Shown one piece after another: positions 44,012 through 51,624 of a stretch of DNA of 64,000 nucleotides; positions within the stretch are counted from its first letter, which is position 1; every line of letters starts with the position of its first letter. Made by a program: the position numbers and the translations under genes. The notes beneath the pieces were generated by a model. It did not search any database. It had not been told where the DNA came from and was given only the letters and a program-made list of their open reading frames with translations. The DNA comes from Avichristensenella sp031549905 (GTDB taxonomy: Bacteria > Bacillota > Clostridia > Christensenellales > Aristaeellaceae): assembly GCA_031549905.1 (NCBI GenBank), contig JAVBPC010000041.1, positions 1 through 64,000 of the forward strand, read 5' to 3'.

Positions 44012-45463
44012 TCATCCTTTCCCCTTGCCCGTGGTCAGCACCACGGATGCGGACGGCGCGCTGCGCCCCTTGACGATGTGCCCCCGGCAAAAGATGTGGC
44101 GGTCAAAGTGCCTTTCCATGTAGCGCAGGCGGTAGTAGCACACCGTCCAGCCAACAAACGCGCCGAAAAACGCGCCCAGCCCATACAGCGATGGCTGCAA
44201 AAAATACCACGCAAAAAGGCTGCCCAGCACGGTCGCCAGCAGGAAGCACAGCGTTGTGTACACCGCGCCGCGGTAATCTTCCACATAATACAGGAATACG
44301 GTGAAGCTCTGCGTTACAAAGATCACAAGGTACGCGGCCGCCAGCACCGGGTAGATCACCATCGTAAGCCCGCCAAAGCCAAGCATCGGCAGCACGATCA
44401 GCGCGATAAAGAAGATGACCACCGTGATCCCCAGCTGCATCTGGATGATAAACCACATCTCATCCGTCAGCGTGCGGAACATCGCGCCCTTGGCGTAATC
44501 GATGTCGCTTTTGCGCCCGCCGATGACCGCCTCGCAGTACGCCTGGTACTTTTCATGGAAGCGCGTTTCCACCCGCACCACAAACGTTACCGTCAGCGAT
44601 ATGTTTGTGAACATCGCAAGGCACGTCGCCATGTCGTACGCGGGCGCGGAGCGGAACACCTGCGCGATGATGATGTGCAGATCGGAAAACCAGAACACGA
44701 AATTGTGCGCGTACAGACCCAGCGTGTACAGCAAATTTGCCGCGATCAGCATCCAGTATTTGCGAAAATAGCGAAACACCCGGCGGTATTCCTTGCTGGC
44801 TTCGCGGTAAAAGCTTTTCACCTGCGCGAACAGCAGCAGCGCCGTCAAGGTGAATCCAACCGTAAAGCTATACAGGATGATCTCTTCTGTGGCAAGCCCG
44901 GTAAAGCGCTGCAAGAAGAATCCCAGCACCAGCACCACCGCAAGGCCGATGATGTACGCCTTCGCGATCTGCCGGTATTCCTTCAGCGCCGCAACATACG
45001 TCATCGTGTAAAACGTGATGACCAGCGCTATATACAGCGCATACGATACGAACACAAATATGGGATCAACGCCGCCCAGCGTTACCTCGAAATAGCAAAA
45101 CGACCCGCCCAACAGCAGGCACAGCACCGCGCACACCGAAAGCCCCGCGTAGTATGAGGGCAGGATGTCCCTTTCCCGCCTCTCAAAGATCGAATCGGCG
45201 ATATAGCGCGACAGCACGATGGAAACCGGCGCGGCGGTGATCATCGAAAAAATAAACGCATACAGGAACGTGGAGGACAGCAGTTCCCGCTGAATGATGG
45301 GCACATTCATGTACCCCAGCGTGCCATACATGATCAGCAGCACGCCCATGATCAGCACCATCGGGCCGATCGTCGTCAGCGTGGCGTAGGTGACACCGCG
45401 CACCGTGGCAAAAAGGCTGCCCTGCTTGAATATCTTTTTCAGTTCAAACCCTATCCCCGCCAT
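44012..45463 (-). CDS. pelG: Pel polysaccharide transporter PelG
   Basis: This 483-residue membrane protein begins MAGIGFELKKIFKQGSLFAT, the typical N-terminus of PelG, and has about 12 transmembrane helices in the MOP exporter fold. In Pel systems PelG sits in the inner membrane with PelD, PelE and PelF and moves the growing polymer out while PelF makes it. A strong AAAGGAGGG site lies in the pelF-pelG junction. The order pelF-pelG is that of known Pel clusters, including the one described in Bacillus cereus. The tail after residue 455 (CRGHIVKGRSAPSASVVL) is a small extra C-terminal extension. Confidence 0.92.
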   Translation of the reverse strand: MAGIGFELKKIFKQGSLFATVRGVTYATLTTIGPMVLIMGVLLIMYGTLGYMNVPIIQRELLSSTFLYAFIFSMITAAPVSIVLSRYIADSIFERRERDILPSYYAGLSVCAVLCLLLGGSFCYFEVTLGGVDPIFVFVSYALYIALVITFYTMTYVAALKEYRQIAKAYIIGLAVVLVLGFFLQRFTGLATEEIILYSFTVGFTLTALLLFAQVKSFYREASKEYRRVFRYFRKYWMLIAANLLYTLGLYAHNFVFWFSDLHIIIAQVFRSAPAYDMATCLAMFTNISLTVTFVVRVETRFHEKYQAYCEAVIGGRKSDIDYAKGAMFRTLTDEMWFIIQMQLGITVVIFFIALIVLPMLGFGGLTMVIYPVLAAAYLVIFVTQSFTVFLYYVEDYRGAVYTTLCFLLATVLGSLFAWYFLQPSLYGLGAFFGAFVGWTVCYYRLRYMERHFDRHIFCRGHIVKGRSAPSASVVLTTGKGKG

Positions 45464-45466
45464 GTG

Positions 45467-46873
45467 CTATCCCTCCTTTCCAAGCTTACGGTACAGCTCA
45501 TCATACTGGGCCAGGAACCCATCGTGCGTGTAGTGGTTTTGCGCGCGCTTTCGGCCTATGGCGCCCATCTCATCGCGCGTGGCCGGGTCCTTTGCGAGCC
45601 TGATGATGGCCTGCGCAATTACCTGCGCGTTCATGATCGGCGTGATGATCCCGCACGCGCCCATTTCGTCCATTTCCCCCTCCAGCAGGCCGTCGCAGTT
45701 GCCCACGCGGGTGGCAATGCAGGGTTTCCGCGCGGCCATCGCCTCCAGCAGCGACAGCGGCTGCCCCTCCGAGATGCTCGTCAGCAGCATGATGTCCATC
45801 TTTCCCAGGTATTCCGGCACGTTTACGCGCCCCGTGAACACCACATCCTTAACATCCAGCGCCTTCACCAACGCCTCGCACGAATGGAAGTACTCCTCAT
45901 CTTCCTCCGTCGGCCCCATGATCCACAGTTTCAGGTTTGGCATCTGCCGCTTTGCGATGGAAAACGCGTTGATCATCGTTTTCACATCCTTGATCGGCGT
46001 TACGCGCAGCACCGCGCCGATGTTGATCGCCGTATCGTCCGCAGGCTTCCCAGGCAAATCCAGAAACCTTTCCACATGAATGCCGTTGGGGATCACACGC
46101 GTTTTTTCCTTCGGGCAGCCGATCTCCACCTGCAAAAGCCGCGCGGTTTCAAATAGCGACACCACCTGGCTTGCGTAGCGGTAACAGCAGCTGGATAGCT
46201 TGTAGAAAAATTCAATCCAAAGGTCCTTGTATACGCCGTGCGTCCAGTCCGCCTTGATGATTTCTTCCTCGCGCTCTCTTGTGTAAATGCCGTGCTCGGT
46301 CAGCAGCAGCGGTTTCTTGTTCAGCAGCGCGCCTTTCACCGCCAGCATTCCGGCAAACCCGGTGGAGACCGTCTGGTACAGATCGCAGGCCGCCACCTGC
46401 CCTTTAAGCACGCGAAACAGCGGCAGGTACATCGACCGGATCGTCCACAGGAAATCCGTATACGTCGTGCGGCTGTACTTTTGCTCGTACAGTTCCGTCA
46501 CAATAGAAAGAAACTGCGGACTCATCAGCACGGTATCCAGCCGAATGCGCGGGTTGTTCAGAAAGCGGATCACGGCCTCCCAATCGGGATCGTCATCGCC
46601 CAGCACCACGCTGCGCAGCGCGGTAAACGCATCCTTGCCGTAGCGCGCCCTGCCGGGGACGACCATATCATCGCCTTCCAGATAGTTTTCAATCACCTTG
46701 TCGATGTTCGGCGGCAGCTGGTAGCGGAACTGGCCGGAGCTTACGCGTGTGGGCATGATCGTATGCAGCGTGTAGGTGTGCTGCCGAAAGTGCTCCATCA
46801 GCATGTGTGACCAGCCGGATACGCCGCCCACGACATACGGATAGCTCCCCTCGGCGAAAAACGCGATGTTCAT
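45467..46873 (-). CDS. pelF: Pel polysaccharide glycosyltransferase PelF (GT4)
   Basis: This 468-residue cytoplasmic enzyme polymerises the Pel chain from UDP-N-acetylhexosamine donors. The PelF signature start is present (FFAEGSYPYVVGGVSGWSHM), as are TEHGIYTREREEEI, the GT-B donor site IGAVLRVTPIKDVKTMINAF and the EX7E motif (EGQPLSLLE). Length fits the family (about 500). The start codon overlaps the stop of the DUF2194-like gene upstream, and pelG follows after three bases. PelF normally needs cyclic-di-GMP signalling through PelD. Among all glycosyltransferases in the window this one is the surest subfamily call. Confidence 0.94.
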   Translation of the reverse strand: MNIAFFAEGSYPYVVGGVSGWSHMLMEHFRQHTYTLHTIMPTRVSSGQFRYQLPPNIDKVIENYLEGDDMVVPGRARYGKDAFTALRSVVLGDDDPDWEAVIRFLNNPRIRLDTVLMSPQFLSIVTELYEQKYSRTTYTDFLWTIRSMYLPLFRVLKGQVAACDLYQTVSTGFAGMLAVKGALLNKKPLLLTEHGIYTREREEEIIKADWTHGVYKDLWIEFFYKLSSCCYRYASQVVSLFETARLLQVEIGCPKEKTRVIPNGIHVERFLDLPGKPADDTAINIGAVLRVTPIKDVKTMINAFSIAKRQMPNLKLWIMGPTEEDEEYFHSCEALVKALDVKDVVFTGRVNVPEYLGKMDIMLLTSISEGQPLSLLEAMAARKPCIATRVGNCDGLLEGEMDEMGACGIITPIMNAQVIAQAIIRLAKDPATRDEMGAIGRKRAQNHYTHDGFLAQYDELYRKLGKEG

Positions 46874-48522
46874 CCGCCCTCACCCCCAAACCGGATGGTT
46901 CCCCTTTCACCCTGCACGCACACCAGATAAATGCCTTCTTCCAATTCCGTTACCTGGCAGTCCGCCGCGCCAGCCAGGGCTTTGTGCGTGCGCAGCAGGA
47001 AATACGAAGGCTCCGAAAGCCCCGTTTCAATCGCGATACCCTCCGCGCTCACCTGTACCGACGGCGTCACCAGCTGATAGCGCAGCATCGCCAGTACCCC
47101 ATCGGATACGCGCAGGCGCTGCATTTCGCTATACGGCGCGACCATCGCGGAGATCAGCCGGGCCAGCGGTTGGTTCAGCTGCTGCCAGTTGTCCGCGGGC
47201 GTCTCCAGCAGCAGCGGCGGGGACATATCCGCCGCGTGGTGGATGTAATACATGCCGGATGCAAACCCGCGCGCCTTCAGGTTCATGACCTCGCTGTCGT
47301 CATACCCTTCCGTCATTGCCGGGTAGGATACCGGCGCGCCCGGCTGGTACGCAAAATCGGCCGCGCCGCCTGTAATCGAAAATACATGTCCTTTTGCGGT
47401 ATCATCTGTGTCATCCCCATATTCGGCAAAAAAACCGTACTTGGGGAAAGCCTCGGCTGCCGCAGCGCGGTTTTCCGTCGGGGTCATGAAGCCCAGCTCG
47501 CTCTCAAGCTCGCTCAGCGCGCGCATCAGGTAGCCGATCAGCGCCGATTGCCCGGTATCCCAAGGGTTGATATCCGTAGGCAGGAACGCCGTGGCCGCCA
47601 TGCCGTTTGCGCGCAGGATGTACCCAATATCCGGCCACAGCAGCGCGCGGTTCGCCTGTACGGCGTCGCGGGCATATACGGACAGCAGCTTTGCCGTATC
47701 GCCCGATACCGTGGGGAAGTTCAGCAGCGACAGCGTGCACGCGTTGACCACCGGGTAGGCAAATGCATCCTGCCCGACCGCAAGCACGCCCGTCAGGATG
47801 CCGATGCCATCCAGATCCTGCAAAAACGGCCCGTTGACCACACAGAACACGCCGGCTGCCAGCCGCTTTTCGTATACCAGCGGCACCACGGCCTCGCGCG
47901 CGTCCGGGTCGCCCTGCCACATCGTGGCCCAGACCTTGCACAGGCTGGATAGCTCCATTTGCCGCGCGGTCAGCGGCAGGTCTTTGTAGCGCACCATGCC
48001 GCCCACCAGCAGCCCCTGGTAGAACTCCGCCTGCTTATAGGTCACCGTATCCCCCACGGAAAGAATACCCGCCGCCTCGAAAAACGCGCGGTCATCATCG
48101 GTGACCCGCTGGGGCGCCTGCGCGAACACCACCTGGCCGCCCTGCTCCACATAGCTTTGCAGGCGCGCAAGGTCGCCCAGCGCCTCGGTTTCCCGCGCGG
48201 CAACCAGCACGCATTTGGGGTTTTCCACAAGGTAGACGGCATCCATCGTCGCAGCCGTCTTTACCGGCAGGCGCAGCCTTTCCATCATCCACTTAAGTGG
48301 TTCGTACGCCGGGTCATCCTCCGTGCCAATGATCAGGTATTCCGCGCCGGCGGGGGACGCCCCGGCAGCCTTTGCGCCGGATACAATGCGCCCCAGCTGC
48401 ACGGCATCAAAGCTGTTGCCCGCAAGCTCCCCCGTGAAATCCACATTCAGCGAAAGCGCCTGGAACACAAACACCAGCAGCACAAAATACACGCTGGCCA
48501 GCAGATACGACCGCGTCCTCAT
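46870..48522 (-). CDS. Membrane-anchored DUF2194-like protein in the PelA position
   Basis: This 550-residue protein has one N-terminal TM helix (about 7-27) and should lie outside the membrane. Residues 55-150 look like a Rossmann/GATase-type domain (AEYLIIGTEDDPAYEPLKW, GGQVVFAQAP), a little like the reductase-like domain of PelA. The rest resembles DUF2194 proteins, some of which I recall as deacetylase-like; the segment YPVVNACTLSLLNFP seems to lack the acidic pair expected there. It sits directly before pelF, where Gram-positive Pel clusters keep the PelA deacetylase. No NodB metal triad was found by eye. Function: uncertain, possibly polymer modification or a structural partner. Confidence 0.5.
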   Translation of the reverse strand: MRTRSYLLASVYFVLLVFVFQALSLNVDFTGELAGNSFDAVQLGRIVSGAKAAGASPAGAEYLIIGTEDDPAYEPLKWMMERLRLPVKTAATMDAVYLVENPKCVLVAARETEALGDLARLQSYVEQGGQVVFAQAPQRVTDDDRAFFEAAGILSVGDTVTYKQAEFYQGLLVGGMVRYKDLPLTARQMELSSLCKVWATMWQGDPDAREAVVPLVYEKRLAAGVFCVVNGPFLQDLDGIGILTGVLAVGQDAFAYPVVNACTLSLLNFPTVSGDTAKLLSVYARDAVQANRALLWPDIGYILRANGMAATAFLPTDINPWDTGQSALIGYLMRALSELESELGFMTPTENRAAAAEAFPKYGFFAEYGDDTDDTAKGHVFSITGGAADFAYQPGAPVSYPAMTEGYDDSEVMNLKARGFASGMYYIHHAADMSPPLLLETPADNWQQLNQPLARLISAMVAPYSEMQRLRVSDGVLAMLRYQLVTPSVQVSAEGIAIETGLSEPSYFLLRTHKALAGAADCQVTELEEGIYLVCVQGERGTIRFGGEGG

Positions 48523-50675
48523 TCGCTCTCGACCCCTTCCATTCTCTCTGGCGGCACGGGCGGCACATACGGATTGTACCCGTAATCCATGCTGAAATTC
48601 GTATAGTGAAACATATTCTGCCTGTATTCGTATACGATCAGCTCGTCATCCTCATAGTACACGCGCATATCATCCGGAAACTGCCGCATGAACGCCTCCG
48701 CCCATTTGGACAGCTTGCCCATCAGCATCCGGCGGGATGCATAGTCGTTGTACAGTTCCCCCTTTTGTGCGGCGGAAAGGCTGGCCAGCGCCGGGGCGGG
48801 GGTTTGGGCATCCAACTCATACAGCGGCGCAAAGTCCTTGCCGTTCACCGCGGTAAACGCGTAGCGGTCCACGGGAATCTTTTCCACATAGAAATACACA
48901 TACGGCGTGGGGATTTCTATCACGATATCCGGCTTATACGGGTCCATCTCCAGCACAAACTGATACATTTCATAATGCCAGCCGTACCCCGCCGACATCG
49001 CGCTTTCATCCACCGATGATACGATCGTCCACACGCCTATTTCCCTTTCCCGCTTGATTTGGTAGTACGCGGTGACCGCGCCGCTGGTCTGCGAAAGCGC
49101 GGAATAGTACAGGTATCTTGTGCCGTAACGGTAAAAAAGAAAGCCGCCCATCAGCACGATGTATGCGCCCGCGGCCGCCATCCGCCGCCGCGCGCCATCC
49201 AGCAGAAACAGCAAATCCGCCGGCGCGACATAAAAGGCACAGGCTGTAACGGACATGAACACCAGCGTGCGGTTGCTGTCCATGATGGTGGGCAGGCCAA
49301 GCGGCCCCGACAGCAACAGCACATGCATCATCAGCTGATACAGCGAAATGCCCAGCAAGCGCTTGCCGTACGCGCGGTTTTTGTTCCGCAGCACGCAGTA
49401 GATGCCCAGGCCGCCGGTCAGCAGCACAGGCACAATCCTTTCCAGGTGGAACACGAAGGGCAGCTGCGTCATCTGCTGCACGCGGGCAAGGAAATCCGCG
49501 GCGGGCACGATAGCCGTCTCCGGCGTGGTTTTGTTCAGCACCCCAAGCCCCCACAAAAACGACTGTTCCAGCGGAACGCCGGTTAGCAGCCCCACGATGG
49601 GCCAAAACAGCGCCGCGCCGAAGGCCGCGCCGACCACCATCAGCACCCGCCTGGCAAGGCGCGCCCTGTCCCGCAGCAGCATGCGCGCGTAAACCAGGGA
49701 ATAGCTGCCGCAGAAGAGCACCAGCACCACCAAAGGGTACATGTGCGCAAGCGCCGACGCGCACAGCGCAGGCGCGAAACGCCACAGGCTGCGTTTGTCC
49801 GGCGCTTTCAGGAAGCGCACATAGAACCCCGCCGCAATAAAGCAAAAAAGCTGCGACAGCTCCTGCGTCAGGGTATAGGAGCTGCGAAAGTACGCGCTGG
49901 CAAACGTAAACAGGTTGATAAAGCTGTGCAGGCACACGGCAAACATTGCCGTCCACCGGTTTTCAAATACCGCCCGGAACACCCACAGCAGCACTAGCAG
50001 GCCAAACAGGTTGTAACAAAGCCCAAACAGGCGCAGCAGCGTCACAGGGTCTATCTGGTACATCAGTGAAAGCGCGGCCACAATGTTGTGCAGGCCGTAG
50101 GTGTACACGCCTTTGATGAATATTTGGTTGTTCAGCACGCCTTTGACCCATGGGATGTACACATACAGATCGCTGACACCAAAGGACATACGGTTCAGCA
50201 CCGGCCCGCCCAGCACAACCAGCGAAAACCCCAGCGCGGCAGTGAAGCACAGCACATACGGCAGGTTTGGCCACAGCGTTCCGGCGGCCCAGCGCGCCAG
50301 CCGCCGCAGCACTGCGCGCAGCCTGTCGCGCAGGATGACGGACAGCTTGTAGTGCCCATCGTGCACATGCATGATGAACCCGTACACCGCCGGGGCCTTG
50401 CGCCAGAAAGGCTGCCCGCGCGTGATGCTCCAGATCAAAAGCGCCTCCCCAAGCAGCAGCCCCCACAGCGACAGAAAGCTCAGCACATGAAGGAACGCAA
50501 GCAGGTATATGTTCATGATCATCTGGATGGCGGACAGCGCCACCGTCAGCATCGTCTTTTCCAGCACATCCCCGGCACGGCGGCGCATATCGTACAACCA
50601 GTACGGCGCAAGCAGAAATGTGACGCCGGACAGCGCCGTGATCCCCACGAACTGGAAAAAGTTTGTCACTATCAC
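48519..50675 (-). CDS. Large polytopic membrane protein, GT-C-like glycosyltransferase candidate
   Basis: This 718-residue protein has about 13-14 transmembrane helices in its first 560 residues and an extracytoplasmic C-terminal domain of about 160 residues. The first outside loop holds an acidic motif in VSDLYVYIPWVKGVL, as in GT-C enzymes that use polyprenyl-phosphate sugars, and the helix pattern matches that class. I know no such protein in classical Pel clusters. A GTG at 50675 is the preferred start, about eight bases after GGGGG; longer frames run into the PelE-like gene. The stop overlaps the next gene (ATGA). Partner donors would come from the GT2 at 42000. Confidence 0.6.
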   Translation of the reverse strand: MIVTNFFQFVGITALSGVTFLLAPYWLYDMRRRAGDVLEKTMLTVALSAIQMIMNIYLLAFLHVLSFLSLWGLLLGEALLIWSITRGQPFWRKAPAVYGFIMHVHDGHYKLSVILRDRLRAVLRRLARWAAGTLWPNLPYVLCFTAALGFSLVVLGGPVLNRMSFGVSDLYVYIPWVKGVLNNQIFIKGVYTYGLHNIVAALSLMYQIDPVTLLRLFGLCYNLFGLLVLLWVFRAVFENRWTAMFAVCLHSFINLFTFASAYFRSSYTLTQELSQLFCFIAAGFYVRFLKAPDKRSLWRFAPALCASALAHMYPLVVLVLFCGSYSLVYARMLLRDRARLARRVLMVVGAAFGAALFWPIVGLLTGVPLEQSFLWGLGVLNKTTPETAIVPAADFLARVQQMTQLPFVFHLERIVPVLLTGGLGIYCVLRNKNRAYGKRLLGISLYQLMMHVLLLSGPLGLPTIMDSNRTLVFMSVTACAFYVAPADLLFLLDGARRRMAAAGAYIVLMGGFLFYRYGTRYLYYSALSQTSGAVTAYYQIKREREIGVWTIVSSVDESAMSAGYGWHYEMYQFVLEMDPYKPDIVIEIPTPYVYFYVEKIPVDRYAFTAVNGKDFAPLYELDAQTPAPALASLSAAQKGELYNDYASRRMLMGKLSKWAEAFMRQFPDDMRVYYEDDELIVYEYRQNMFHYTNFSMDYGYNPYVPPVPPERMEGVESE

Positions 50676-50712
50676 CGCGCCGCCCCCTTTCTGCCATGCG
50701 TCACATCTTTGT

Positions 50713-51624
50713 TTACGCCCGCCGCGTGTAAAACCGCACCAGTGCCGCGCCCTGGCGCGAAAGCTCAATGTATGACGCCTTCAGCGTTGAAAGCGCCTGA
50801 AGGAACCGCTGCTGGTCGCCGGTTTCGTAGTATACCCGCATCAGCCCCAGGTGCGCGGCCTCTTCATCCGGGAAGCGCTCCACCCCGGCCTTGGCCCATG
50901 CTTCCGCGCGGGGCAGCTCCCGCATGGCGATCAGCGTTTCCACTGCTTGCAGGTAATGCGCGCTTTCCAGCGCCTCGGGCGTTTTCTCGCGCAGGCTATC
51001 CAGCAGGTGCGCGTACAGCGAGTGATAGCGTTCCAGCTCCACGCCGGTCAGCACGCCGCTGTCCAGGTAGCGGCGCACCTGCATGGCGTATGCACCTGCG
51101 ACCTCCGGATCACCCGGGGTCTTTTCGTATTCCACGCCAAGCTCTTGCAGTGTGGCCTGGAAATTCGCAATCGCCTCCATGACGATCGACGCGGAATAAT
51201 GGCTTGTCTCCGGATCGTCGTTCTCCAGCGCCTTGGAATACAGCGCGATGTCCTTGTCGCCGTTTAGGCGTATGGAGTTCAGAAACGCCTTGCGCCGCTC
51301 CGCATGCGTGGCCACCAGCAAAGATTCCTCTATGGGCACAAGCTCTCTTTCTTCCTCATCCGGCGCGTGCACAAACTGCTTTCGCTCCGTGGAGAAGCTG
51401 ACCTCAGACAAATCCACCTGCTTGTTTCGCAAAAACAGCTGATAGACAAACGTTGCGCCGAAAAAAAACACCGGCCCCACCACCGGGCAGCACAGCAGGA
51501 TGGCCGCGCCGATAAACGCCCGCCTGGGCGCACGCCGCACACAGCCCCACACCAGGTATACGGCGGCGATCAGCGCGTTGATGATCAGCACCAGGATGAC
51601 CAAATACTCGCTTTTCCATGTCAT
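50713..51624 (-). CDS. pelE: PelE-like membrane TPR protein
   Basis: This 303-residue protein has two N-terminal TM helices (about 7-27 and 36-62), a linker, and a helical C-terminal part with TPR-like repeats (AEAWAKAGVERFPDEEAAHLG, then GLMRVYYETGDQQRFLQAL). PelE in Pseudomonas also joins two TM helices to a TPR domain and links PelD to PelF and PelG. Position is decisive: it starts inside the pelD stop (ATGA), as pelE follows pelD in Pel clusters. Similarity to known PelE is structural, not visible at residue level, so the symbol carries some uncertainty. Confidence 0.75.
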   Translation of the reverse strand: MTWKSEYLVILVLIINALIAAVYLVWGCVRRAPRRAFIGAAILLCCPVVGPVFFFGATFVYQLFLRNKQVDLSEVSFSTERKQFVHAPDEEERELVPIEESLLVATHAERRKAFLNSIRLNGDKDIALYSKALENDDPETSHYSASIVMEAIANFQATLQELGVEYEKTPGDPEVAGAYAMQVRRYLDSGVLTGVELERYHSLYAHLLDSLREKTPEALESAHYLQAVETLIAMRELPRAEAWAKAGVERFPDEEAAHLGLMRVYYETGDQQRFLQALSTLKASYIELSRQGAALVRFYTRRA

